Origin: Methanimicrococcus blatticola
GTDB lineage: Archaea; Halobacteriota; Methanosarcinia; Methanosarcinales; Methanosarcinaceae
DNA: 64,000 bases
Assembly (NCBI RefSeq): GCF_004363215.1
Contig: NZ_SNYS01000009.1
Location: forward strand, 94,047 to 158,046
Direction of reading: 5' to 3'
Under the pieces are notes generated by a model that saw nothing but the letters and a program-made list of their open reading frames with translations, had not been told where the DNA came from and searched no databases. This document shows positions 55,353 through 63,781 of this stretch, one piece after another; position 1 is the first letter of the stretch; each line of letters opens with the position of its first letter. Both the position numbers and the translations under genes were made by a program.

Positions 55353-56048
55353 TCATCTAATTAATGTCTTTACAACAGCGACGGTTGCGTTCAGCGGTTC
55401 CAAAAATTCCGAAAACAAGTTTCTCAGCATCTTCATGATATAATTTTCAAGGCCTGTCATAATCATGCCGACTGCGATTGCCGAAAGCAGCAGTCCGAGA
55501 AGACGTGTAAACACAAGCATTCCTGTGTAACTGAGGCGCTTGCTAATGGCTTCTGAGGAGCGGAACATAAGGTAAGCAATCGAATAGACCAAAACGATTG
55601 CAACCAAGACGAGGAGAATGCCCCAAATGTCCTGACCGCCGGTTAAAACAATCACGGTTGAAATTGTACCCGGGCCGGATAAAAGCGGAATCGCAATCGG
55701 GAATACCCAAAAATCCTTGTCATTCGATTCGGCGATTTCCGTGGACGAAACAATCGGATTGACCTTTGCCGTCATCATATTGAAGCCGACGGAAAGCAGA
55801 ATAATGCCGCCTGCAATTCGAAGCGCGTCAATGCTGATATTAAACAGATTCAGAACCAAGGATCCGGCGATCGCAAAGAAAAGTGCCATTCCCATTGCCA
55901 GCAAAATTGATTTTTTAGCGTATTGGTTCTTGGACTTCTGCTGATAACCGCTGGTCATCGACATAAAAGTAAATAAACCGCTGAGCGGGTTAACGATTAC
56001 GAAAACAGCAGTAAAAGCAACAATAAAAGTTGTAATGATGTGTTCCAT
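55353..56048 (-). CDS. MarC family integral membrane protein
   Basis: 231 residues with six predicted helices. The start FVIVNPLSGLFTFMSMT and IPLLSGPGTISTVIVL are family marks (UPF0056). Substrate and function are not known; despite the name it is not shown to confer drug resistance. TTGGTGA precedes the ATG. A TATA-like CTTTTATATATTACC lies about 50-60 bases upstream. Confidence 0.9.
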   Translation of the reverse strand: MEHIITTFIVAFTAVFVIVNPLSGLFTFMSMTSGYQQKSKNQYAKKSILLAMGMALFFAIAGSLVLNLFNISIDALRIAGGIILLSVGFNMMTAKVNPIVSSTEIAESNDKDFWVFPIAIPLLSGPGTISTVIVLTGGQDIWGILLVLVAIVLVYSIAYLMFRSSEAISKRLSYTGMLVFTRLLGLLLSAIAVGMIMTGLENYIMKMLRNLFSEFLEPLNATVAVVKTLIR

Positions 56049-56301
56049 TTTTCGTCACCAATTTTTCATATTTAACATTTCTCTTTAACTGAACCATTTG
56101 GTAATATATAAAAGTAAGGTGCTGCTGATTTAAATTACTTCAATAAGATTATTTTATGCGCACCGACTATCAAAATAATTAGAAAGGGTTAAATAATGGC
56201 TTGAATAAAGCAAACTCTATAAAATGGGAAATATATATCCTGTTTTATATTCAATATGCTATACATAGATATACAACGCATAAATTTTAGGAGGATACTA
56301 T

Positions 56302-56574
56302 ATGACTGGTGAATGGAAAATTGAAGATAATCCGGCATGCAATTTACCCCAAAAATTAGCTACAGGATTTACTCAGGCGTTTGAAGGACTTGTCGGAGCA
56401 TCATACAAACCCACATTGTATATTGCATCGCAACTTGTTGCGGGAACGAACTACATGCTCATTTGTGAACAAAAACTGATGACTAATCCGCCCCATTTGG
56501 GCTATGTCAAAGTTGTTTTGCATGAAGATTTAAACGGTCATTTCTCAATTATGAGCATTGACAAAATTATTTAA
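56302..56574 (+). CDS. Cystatin-like protein
   Basis: 90 residues without a signal peptide. The segment ASQLVAGTNYMLICEQKL holds QLVAG, the QxVxG loop of cystatins, the part that enters papain-like proteases. The preceding helix FTQAFEGLVGASYKP and the final strand FSIMSIDKII also suit the fold. Strong AGGAGGA before the ATG, with TATA-like GAAATATATATCC (56228-56239) upstream. It may inhibit cysteine proteases inside the cell or in released contents. Bacterial and archaeal gut proteins with this motif exist. Its target is unknown. Confidence 0.75.
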   Translation: MTGEWKIEDNPACNLPQKLATGFTQAFEGLVGASYKPTLYIASQLVAGTNYMLICEQKLMTNPPHLGYVKVVLHEDLNGHFSIMSIDKII

Positions 56575-56667
56575 ACGTCTGCAATTTCGAAAAATGTAAT
56601 GAGCCTTTCTGTCAGTTAGTCTCATTACATTTTTTAGTAAATTACATTTTTATTATTTTTATTACAA

Positions 56668-57876
56668 TTACATATTCACCGGACATGAGCACATTTCAAG
56701 AAGCGCTTCTTCGCCGGAACGAGAGCCGCGGGCGATGAGTACATCATTTTCCTGAATCGTAATTTTTCCGCTGACGGAATAAATCCAGCGATTTTCTCTT
56801 TTAATTGCCAAAACGTGAATGCCGGTTTCGGTTTCCAAACGCAGTTCTTTCAGCGTTTTTCCAATAATCGGGGAGCAGTCGGCGACTTCAACTTTAATGA
56901 TGACTTCATCGGATTCGCGAACGGCCATTGCGATAATCGGGTGAAGCTCGATTTCACGAACGACAGGATCTGCAATGTCGGAAGCGGCGTTTGAAATTTT
57001 CTCCGACGCGCTTGAAAAGATCAAAAGGCTTTTGTAATCCGTCAAATCTTCACCTTCGGCGGCAGAAGCGGCGGCTTCCAAAACCAAATCTTGGACCGCG
57101 TATTTCATTTCATCCAAATGCTGTTCAATTGCCTGAACTTCGTGCGCAATGTCTTTGTTGTTGAGCAAAAGCGCGGAATACGCTAAGCCGACTGAGAGTT
57201 CGCACATGTTTTTCATTTCAACAATGATGTCAATAGACTGGTCGAATTCTGCCGGGTCGCTGTAGTCGATGACTTTTCTCGGCGTATAAATTTTGTTCGT
57301 TGCTTTCTTGAAGAAAATCGGAACGCCTTCATCATGACCGCGAGCGATTAAAACATCGCCTTGACGGAGGCGGGTTTCGCTGTTGGGCGCGTAAATCCAT
57401 TCGGAATTGCGGCGCATGGCAATGATCCACATACCGCTTTCAATGTCAAGTTCCAAATCGCCGAGCGTTTGGCCGACCATTTCGGATTCTTCATTCAAGC
57501 GAACTTTGACAATTGTTTCATTCGCGTTTCTGAGCGCGACTTTCAGTCTGTCCGGGATGGAAATGTCCATTAAAACGCATTTTGAAATTTCCATGGCGGC
57601 GTTGGCAATGTATTCGGATGCGGCGGCAACTTCTAATACGCCGAGAAGCTGTTCCGCTTCTTCAATGCGGCGTGTGCTTAAAATTGCGCCCATTTTGATT
57701 TGGTAATCAAGCATATCCATGTTTTCTTCCAAATGCATCACTTCTTCGGCGATGTCTTCGTCGTCGTAAATCATCGCCGAGTAAGCCAAATCAACCATCA
57801 GTTCCGATGTATCTTTCATTTCAACGAGCAATTCCTTCAAATTGCGCGGTTTATATTGATATCGATTTTTTGCCAT
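56668..57876 (-). CDS. Tandem PhoU/TrkA_C regulatory protein
   Basis: 402 residues in two similar halves (about 1-210 and 212-402). Each has a PhoU-like helical part (KELLVEMKDTSELMVDLAYS; IVEMKNMCELSVGLAYSALL) and a TrkA_C/RCK_C ligand-binding part ending in DVLIARG. Such proteins regulate ion channels or transporters. Downstream of two mgtE genes on the same strand, so it may control the Mg2+ transporter. Weak ribosome-binding site before the ATG. Confidence 0.9.
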   Translation of the reverse strand: MAKNRYQYKPRNLKELLVEMKDTSELMVDLAYSAMIYDDEDIAEEVMHLEENMDMLDYQIKMGAILSTRRIEEAEQLLGVLEVAAASEYIANAAMEISKCVLMDISIPDRLKVALRNANETIVKVRLNEESEMVGQTLGDLELDIESGMWIIAMRRNSEWIYAPNSETRLRQGDVLIARGHDEGVPIFFKKATNKIYTPRKVIDYSDPAEFDQSIDIIVEMKNMCELSVGLAYSALLLNNKDIAHEVQAIEQHLDEMKYAVQDLVLEAAASAAEGEDLTDYKSLLIFSSASEKISNAASDIADPVVREIELHPIIAMAVRESDEVIIKVEVADCSPIIGKTLKELRLETETGIHVLAIKRENRWIYSVSGKITIQENDVLIARGSRSGEEALLEMCSCPVNM

Positions 57877-58003
57877 ACAGTCCTAAACATCCTTTTTTTG
57901 ATTTCCGTAAAGTTGCCGTTTCAAGACGGCGCTTAATGTCTTTTTAATGTATTCGATTTTAATTTGAATGTAAATTTATTGATAATTTTGAATTATTTTT
58001 TGA

Positions 58004-58567
58004 TTAGATAACAATCAAGCCGAAAACAACGATTGCAATCATGATACCGATAACACCGACCAAGTCACCCATGCTGGCAACAATCGGAATCACGACATCA
58101 TCGGGATCAATTCCGATTTTATGAGACAAAGCCGAAAAGGCGACGGCAACCGTGTAAACAATGATAATGTCCAACAGAACGACAATGAAGCTGACACCGA
58201 AAATCAATGCCGCCGATGTGCCGTATCCGAGAATAATGTTGATTAAATAAACAATAATGCTGACAAAGAGAGATGAGATGACAGCCACGATAATTGCGGC
58301 AATCACACTGTTTCTGACAACCGGATTGTTGAGAATTCTCTGACTTAAACCGAGGTGGAAAGCTGAAGAGAGGCGGGAGCCGAGCATGCTTCCCGTGTCG
58401 CCGCCGATTTTAAGCAAAACAGGCATCAGAATCAGAAGCGTCGGATATTCAATCAAAATATCTTCTTGGTAACCGAGGAGCAAGCCGACGATAATTGCCA
58501 TAAAACATGTCGCGATCAGAATCGGGAGGCCGCCTTTGACGAGTCCTTTGACGGTATAATAACTCAT
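58004..58567 (-). CDS. MgtE-type divalent cation transporter, second half
   Basis: 187 residues with five hydrophobic segments. The MgtE membrane domain is recognisable by GDTGSMLGSRLSSAFHLG and by GIDPDDVVIPIVASMGDLVG at about residues 151-170. Archaea often carry this transporter as two short subunits. Its ATG overlaps the TGA of the preceding subunit (ATGA). Confidence 0.92.
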   Translation of the reverse strand: MSYYTVKGLVKGGLPILIATCFMAIIVGLLLGYQEDILIEYPTLLILMPVLLKIGGDTGSMLGSRLSSAFHLGLSQRILNNPVVRNSVIAAIIVAVISSLFVSIIVYLINIILGYGTSAALIFGVSFIVVLLDIIIVYTVAVAFSALSHKIGIDPDDVVIPIVASMGDLVGVIGIMIAIVVFGLIVI

Positions 58568-59181
58568 ATCATCAACACCAGCCTGGCGAATACGAAAATC
58601 ATCGCGACTGAGATGATATCGCCGATTGTCGCAATGGAAGGCGTGACGACATTGTCGGGATCAAACCCGAAGCGGAACGCGCCGATTGAAAGATAAACAG
58701 AAATGAATGAAAGAATTAAGCCGGAAAAAAATCCGGACATGAGTGAAATCAGAACCAAGTTGAAAAGTCCCGCGCTTCCGAATCCTAAGAATACGGAAAC
58801 GAAGTGCCCGAGAAATCCTAAGAAAATAGAAATAATAACCGTCAGAACCATGGAGCCGAGAATGTTGTTGGTGAGTTCGCGGTTTTTGTAGTCGATTTTT
58901 GTAATCAGACCCATGTGAATCGCGCTTCCCAATCGGGAGCCGAGGGTGGATGAAATATTGCCGCGCAGTCCCATGACGCCGGGAATAATCACGATGAGGC
59001 CGGGAATCAGCTCCAGTTCATTTGTCATGCCTGATAAAATAACGCCTGAAATAATGCCGCCGACAACTGCAACCAATTCAAAAGGCAACGCCTCTTTGAC
59101 AATTGAGGTAACGCTGGCATATTCTCCCAAGTATTGCTCAACGTATTCGGCTTCCGCGTCTTCGCGTTCACGGTGAGGCAT
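58564..59181 (-). CDS. MgtE-type divalent cation transporter, first half
   Basis: 205 residues; a short charged tail (MPHREREDAEAEYVEQYL), then the same five-helix MgtE domain: GNISSTLGSRLGSAIHMG and GFDPDNVVTPSIATIGDIIS. No cytoplasmic CBS part, so gating must come from another protein, perhaps the tandem PhoU/TrkA_C protein. TATA-like CATTTATATG is 29 bases before the ATG; probably leaderless. Confidence 0.92.
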   Translation of the reverse strand: MPHREREDAEAEYVEQYLGEYASVTSIVKEALPFELVAVVGGIISGVILSGMTNELELIPGLIVIIPGVMGLRGNISSTLGSRLGSAIHMGLITKIDYKNRELTNNILGSMVLTVIISIFLGFLGHFVSVFLGFGSAGLFNLVLISLMSGFFSGLILSFISVYLSIGAFRFGFDPDNVVTPSIATIGDIISVAMIFVFARLVLMI

Positions 59182-59280
59182 AAATACGTATTAAGAGAGC
59201 AAAAACATATAAATGCTGTTATATCGGATTCGATTTTAGAAGAAACCTATTTATAGGAAGTTTCCGTTTTTTTCGAAGTT

Positions 59281-59354
59281 GGGCTCGTGGTCTAGATGGT
59301 CATGACACCGCCTTTACACGGCGGAGGTCCTGAGTTCGAATCTCAGCGGGCCCA
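59281..59354 (+). tRNA. tRNA-Val (anticodon TAC)
   Basis: GGGCTCG pairs with CGGGCCC; the anticodon stem CCGCC/GGCGG encloses TTTACAC, anticodon TAC. The T loop GTTCGAATC is intact, and A is the discriminator at 59354. CTATTTATAGG at 59247-59257 is a likely TATA box. Confidence 0.95.
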
Positions 59355-59469
59355 TGAAACATATTACAGAAACTGCAGAACATATTGCATTTGAACGGCG
59401 GGAAATGTATAAAAACAAAAACGCCGATTTATGTTCAGCTTACTTTTAATTTATTGTTATTACTTCCGT

Positions 59470-59543
59470 GGGCTCGTGGTCTAGACGGTTATGACGTCGC
59501 CCTCACATGGCGGAGGTCCTGAGTTCGAATCTCAGCGGGCCCA
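59470..59543 (+). tRNA. tRNA-Val (anticodon CAC)
   Basis: The same scaffold as the upstream tRNA; the anticodon loop CTCACAT gives CAC. Only a few positions differ, so the pair arose by duplication. T-rich sequence follows. Confidence 0.95.
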
Positions 59544-59619
59544 TTCTTTTTCATTCTTTCACTCTTTTTTTCATACTTTTTATTTTGATTTCTGATCTGA
59601 TCGCTCTTTTTTTGATATT

Positions 59620-59980
59620 TTGAAAACCATTCGTCCGGTTTGTGTTATTTTTGAAAAACGGTGCGGTTCGCGCGCGGCGGTGTGGTTGTCGGTAGCGGCA
59701 GTGTTAACGCAGCCGGCGGATAGCAGCAGCAATGCAGATGGTGGGTAGCAACAGCCCCGTTCGCGCAAGCGAACGGATGTGATAATAAAGAGCAAATGCA
59801 CACGGCAAAGTCAACGCATGTGGAAAAGTTTGGACATGCAGCAAAGTAGAAGAAAAGAAGAAAGAGTGTATTGTTTTTGCTGTATCGGCTGAGTACGAAT
59901 CCGCAAATTTCCGTTTTCTCTCTTCACTCCGTTCAGGTCGAAAACGTAAATTAGCGGACGGTTGAATCGGGTTTTAATTT
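59620..59980 (-). repeat. Palindromic element D copy 3
   Basis: The palindrome CCGTTCGCGCAAGCGAACGG at 59757-59776 is identical to that of copy 1, and the inverted repeat at about 59895-59960 matches copies 1 and 2 in its flanks (GAATCCGCAAATTTCCG, AAATTAGCGG). The tandem part (59690-59755) is degenerate, with AGCAGCAGCAATGCAG and GGGTAGCAACAG. No gene is seen in 59544-60102. Confidence 0.75.
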
Positions 59981-60071
59981 TTTCAAGAGAATAACATCTC
60001 TTTTCCTCAAATTGATGTATTAGTTTTAAATTTTAAATTAAAAATCGAATTCTGATTAAACTTTAGAATTG

Positions 60072-60081
60072 CTTTTATACC
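60072..60081 (+). promoter_or_regulatory. TATA box of the bitopic protein gene
   Basis: CTTTTATACC is centred 27 bases before ATG 60103, consistent with a leaderless mRNA; no ribosome-binding site is present. Confidence 0.5.
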
Positions 60082-60102
60082 AGCAAAACCTCTTTTTTTG
60101 TC

Positions 60103-61041
60103 ATGGCACTCTTAGATACACTCGCAGAATTACCAATTTATGTCTATCCGATTCTGTTTATTTTACTTGTCATCATTGTTGCCGCTGTTTCGTTGTTCAT
60201 CGGCAAGCGCAAATACAATCAGGATAACGGTATCGTTAAGGAAAAGAAAGTTAAAGCACCTAAAGAGCCGAAGAAGTCGAGAGAAAAAACCGGCAAAAAA
60301 CTCAAACGTGCTGAAGAAACCGCACCTGCAAGCTTCACCGACGAATTCGATTCAGATGAAGATTATGACAACGCTGTCGAATCTTTAAGAGCGGCACCGA
60401 TTTCAAAACCGTCTCAAAAAGTTGTTGACGGTCCGGTCATTGTTGTTGACGAAAATAAAGTCAATCCGGAAGAAGTCATTGAGTGGAAACCGCCGACGGA
60501 AGATAAAAAAGTTATTGAGGCTGCGCCTGATGTGAATGAGCCTGTTCCTGCGCCTGTTGTTGTTGCGCCTTTAGATGAACCGTCCGAAAGCGACTGGAAT
60601 GATGAAGATTTGGAACTCTTTGAAGCACGCGCTTACTCTTTCGATGAAGAAACACAATCCGGTTATGTTTCCGAAAAAACACCCGATAAAGTTGATGAAA
60701 AACCAATCGAAGCGCCGGCTGAAACAGTTTATGCTTTCCGTGAAAAGAAAGAACCGTCCCGCGATCCGTCAGAAGATGAAGGCGTTCAGGTTTTTGAAAC
60801 AAAAGACGAAAAGCCCGAACCCGTTCCGGTAAAACCGATTGCAAAAGAAGAACCCAAAGTGAACAATTCTAAATATGCATATTTTGATTCCGTTATGGAA
60901 AAAGAAAAATCACAGGAACAATGGCAGCCGCCGCAAGAAAGATCTGCGCCCGCATCTGCGTCGTCTCCTTCCGAATCCGGAGCACCCAAAAAGAAATCCG
61001 GTATGCAGTATATTGAATTGGATTTGGATGATAAAGAATAA
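60103..61041 (+). CDS. Bitopic membrane protein with long disordered tail
   Basis: 312 residues. One helix near residues 12-33 (YPILFILLVIIVAAVSLF), a Lys-rich juxtamembrane stretch, then about 250 residues rich in Pro, Glu, Asp, Val and Lys with no predicted fold, ending IELDLDDKE. The basic-then-acidic layout recalls ZipA- or scaffold-like proteins, but I see no homologous domain. Its cellular side is probably the cytoplasm. A strong terminator follows. Confidence 0.7.
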   Translation: MALLDTLAELPIYVYPILFILLVIIVAAVSLFIGKRKYNQDNGIVKEKKVKAPKEPKKSREKTGKKLKRAEETAPASFTDEFDSDEDYDNAVESLRAAPISKPSQKVVDGPVIVVDENKVNPEEVIEWKPPTEDKKVIEAAPDVNEPVPAPVVVAPLDEPSESDWNDEDLELFEARAYSFDEETQSGYVSEKTPDKVDEKPIEAPAETVYAFREKKEPSRDPSEDEGVQVFETKDEKPEPVPVKPIAKEEPKVNNSKYAYFDSVMEKEKSQEQWQPPQERSAPASASSPSESGAPKKKSGMQYIELDLDDKE

Positions 61042-61104
61042 TATTTTAAAATTTTAAACAAAATTTAAAACTAAATTTTAAACAAAATTTAAAATTAAAA
61101 CCCG

Positions 61105-61137
61105 GCGGACAGTTTTAAAGCTGTCCGCTTTTTTTTG
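61105..61137 (+). terminator. Strong hairpin terminator
   Basis: GCGGACAG (61105-61112) pairs perfectly with CTGTCCGC (61121-61128) around TTTTAAAG, followed by nine T. Confidence 0.8.
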
Positions 61138-61270
61138 GTTTAATGTCAAATCATTTTCTTTGAATTTGTTTTCTTATTGTTTTCAATTTGTTTTCTTTAT
61201 TTGTTTTCTTTGAATTTTGAATAATGTTTTATCCGATAAAATGAATTGAAGTAAAAACGAGGCGAAAAAT

Positions 61271-61744
61271 ATGGCTGTTCGAAACATCGCATCCGACACA
61301 CTTGATTTTATATTGGAATCCTGCAAAGCTTCTCATCCGCACGAATTCGGCGCGCTTTTGGAAGCGGAAGGAGATACCATCATCAATATTATTTATCTGC
61401 CGGGGACGGATTCAACGAGCAGGAGCGTCAGCTTCAAAACATGGATGATGCCGAATATGCCGCATGCCGGTTCCGTTCACAGCCACCCGAGCGGTGCTGT
61501 CCGCCCGTCCGAACAGGATTTAATTTTTTTCAGAGCGAATGAAGTGAATATTATTGTCGGCGAGCCGTACACGCGTGAATCTTGGAAGGCGTTTGATAAA
61601 AACGGCAATTTAATCATGCTTGATGTTGTTGATTATGAATTTGACGACAATATATTTGACGACAATATATTTGACGACAATATTGATGACGCAGATTTTT
61701 TTGATTCTGATTTTGATTCTGATTTTGATTCTGAAGACGATTGA
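61271..61744 (+). CDS. JAMM/MPN+ metalloprotease-like protein
   Basis: 157 residues. The JAB1/MPN+ zinc motif is present: Glu in HEFGALLEAEG near residue 25, then HSHPSGAVRPSEQD near 76-89, with the two His and the Asp of the metal site. Such enzymes cleave isopeptide bonds, for example of ubiquitin-like SAMPs in archaea. The last 35 residues are Asp/Phe repeats: FDDNI three times, then DSDF repeats. They come from short tandem DNA repeats, so the tail length may vary between strains. GAGGCG precedes the ATG. Confidence 0.88.
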   Translation: MAVRNIASDTLDFILESCKASHPHEFGALLEAEGDTIINIIYLPGTDSTSRSVSFKTWMMPNMPHAGSVHSHPSGAVRPSEQDLIFFRANEVNIIVGEPYTRESWKAFDKNGNLIMLDVVDYEFDDNIFDDNIFDDNIDDADFFDSDFDSDFDSEDD

Positions 61745-61821
61745 TGGTTTGGAAAAGAATATATAAAATCCGTTGTGAATGGTAAAATAAAAACGATTAT
61801 TCATCTAAAGATTGAGCAGAA

Positions 61822-63459
61822 ATGATTGATTTATCCGTGATTCCGACATCCAGCGGCTGTTACATTTACCGCGACAAAGAGGATGAAATTATTTACATCG
61901 GCAAGGCGAAAAATCTTAAAAAACGTGTTTCCAGTTATTTTCAAAAACGGGACCTTGATCCGAAAACACGCCTTTTGGTCAAGCATATCGATTCCGTTGA
62001 TTTTATTGTCACCGCAAACGAAGTTGAAGCACTGATTCTGGAAAACACGCTGATTAAAAAGCACAACCCGAAATACAATATTGATCTCAAGGATTCCAAG
62101 AGCTACGCGTTTATTCACATCAGCGGCGACGAATTCCCACGCATCGGTATTCTCAGACGCGCGACGACGCAGGGAAAACTCTACGGCCCGTTCGTTTCCG
62201 CGCACGACCGCGATGAAATTTTAGATGTCGTGAAACGCACGTTTAAACTTCGCTCCTGTCGGAACATGCCCAAGCGCCCCTGTCTGCGCTACCACATCGG
62301 CAACTGCATGGCACCGTGTACGGGAAACGTGCCGAAAGAAGAATATAAAAAAGCGATTGATAAAGCTGATTTTGTTCTGCGCGGCAACTCGGCCGAGCTT
62401 GCCGAAAAACTTCGAAAGGAAATGGAAGAATACGCGAAAAAACAGGAATTTGAAATCGCCAAAGACTTGCGTGATCAGATTTATTCATTGGAATATTTGA
62501 ATAACCGCCAGCATGTTGCCCGTCAAATCAATCATGATGAAGATGTTGTGAATTACATTATCCGCGACGATAAAATTTACATTATGGTTTTCAACGTGGT
62601 CAAAGGGTCGCTGGTCGGCAAGGAAGAATTTTCTTTCCGCTATCACCAGAATTTCCTGGAAGAATTCTTAGTCCGCTATTATTCGGGACACGAAACGCCG
62701 TCGGAAATCATTCTTCCCGACGCTTCCGAAATTCAGGAAGAAGAAGCCTACACTTCCGCCGATGATGTTGTTCGTGAAAAACCGTCTAAAGGCGAAAATG
62801 GAAGTGAAATAATCAGTCAATCTTTGATTGATTTTCTGTCACAGCGGCACGGCAAAGCCGTCAAGATTACGGTTCCGAAACGCGGTGACAAAAAAGACCT
62901 TCTTCTGCTTGCCGAAAAGAACATTGAAATCGCTTTCTTCAGCGCAACGTCGAAAGTGGAAGAGCTCGGCAAACGCCTGATGCTTCCCGAACCGCCGCGC
63001 GTGATCGAATGTTTTGATATTTCTCATCTCTCGGGAACGCACACAGTTGCTTCCATGGTTCAGTTCCGCGACGGCAAAGCCGACAAATCCAATTACCGCC
63101 GCTTCAAAATCAAAACCGTTGAAGGCATTGACGATTTCGCCTCCATCGCCGAGGTCGTGAACCGCCGTTACACGCGTTTATTGGAGGAAGAAAAACCGCT
63201 GCCGGATTTGATTGTCATTGACGGCGGCAAAGGTCAGCTGTCATCCGCCGTTGCCGTTCTCAAAAAACTCGGCGTGAAAACGCCGGTAATCTCTCTTGCC
63301 GAGCGCGAAGAAGAAATCTTTGTTCCCGGTTTGTCCGATCCGCTTCCGATTAAAAAGAATGAAAAGGCTTCCCTTTACCTTCAAGAAATTCGAGATGAGG
63401 CGCATCGGTTCGCGATTACTTTCAACCGTCAGCTGAGAGAAAAAGCGCTGACAGATTGA
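61822..63459 (+). CDS. uvrC: Excinuclease ABC subunit C
   Basis: 545 residues. The incising nuclease of UvrABC nucleotide-excision repair. The GIY-YIG domain (SSGCYIYRDKEDEIIYIGKA) is N-terminal, with CMAPCTG near 170, the UVR motif AKKQEFEIAKDLRDQIYSLE near 205-224, and the RNase H-like domain with CFDISHLSGT near 395 and DGGKGQLSSA. The protein ends at DEAHRFAITFNRQLREKA, so the C-terminal helix-hairpin-helix part of bacterial UvrC is missing. uvrA and uvrB are not in the window. Confidence 0.96.
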   Translation: MIDLSVIPTSSGCYIYRDKEDEIIYIGKAKNLKKRVSSYFQKRDLDPKTRLLVKHIDSVDFIVTANEVEALILENTLIKKHNPKYNIDLKDSKSYAFIHISGDEFPRIGILRRATTQGKLYGPFVSAHDRDEILDVVKRTFKLRSCRNMPKRPCLRYHIGNCMAPCTGNVPKEEYKKAIDKADFVLRGNSAELAEKLRKEMEEYAKKQEFEIAKDLRDQIYSLEYLNNRQHVARQINHDEDVVNYIIRDDKIYIMVFNVVKGSLVGKEEFSFRYHQNFLEEFLVRYYSGHETPSEIILPDASEIQEEEAYTSADDVVREKPSKGENGSEIISQSLIDFLSQRHGKAVKITVPKRGDKKDLLLLAEKNIEIAFFSATSKVEELGKRLMLPEPPRVIECFDISHLSGTHTVASMVQFRDGKADKSNYRRFKIKTVEGIDDFASIAEVVNRRYTRLLEEEKPLPDLIVIDGGKGQLSSAVAVLKKLGVKTPVISLAEREEEIFVPGLSDPLPIKKNEKASLYLQEIRDEAHRFAITFNRQLREKALTD

Positions 63460-63534
63460 TTTTGTTAACGCTGACAGATTAATTTTGTTTATTTTGACAG
63501 ATTGATTTTGTTGACGCTGACAGATCGATTTTAC
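63448..63534. repeat. Tandem repeat that includes the uvrC stop codon
   Basis: Unit GCTGACAGATTGATTTTGTT plus AAC, about four copies with small changes. The first copy holds the last uvrC codons and the stop. Confidence 0.7.
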
Positions 63535-63597
63535 TGAGTTTGCCCCCTTTAAAAACTACAAAAAAAGATAAATATCGCCGCGGAATGTATGGTCTTT

Positions 63598-63747
63598 ATG
63601 AATCTTGTCCGAAAATGCCGAAAATGCGGAAATTGGATTTACATTATCGACAAAGAGGTTGGTGATTTAATTAAATGCGGGCGTTGTGGGGAAGATCATC
63701 ATTTATCAAAAACGTTGTCAGAGAAAATTGTTTTGACGCGTATTTGA
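63598..63747 (+). CDS. Small zinc-ribbon protein
   Basis: 49 residues. Two CxxC knuckles: CRKCGNW near residue 6 and CGRCGEDHH near 29, the layout of a small zinc ribbon. A TATA-like GATAAATAT lies about 25-32 bases before the ATG (63566-63576), so it may be leaderless. An in-frame ATG at 63589 is an alternative. Function unknown; gene finders often miss it. Confidence 0.6.
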   Translation: MNLVRKCRKCGNWIYIIDKEVGDLIKCGRCGEDHHLSKTLSEKIVLTRI

Positions 63748-63781
63748 TTTTTGATATTTCTAATTCTATTAATTCTGATTT

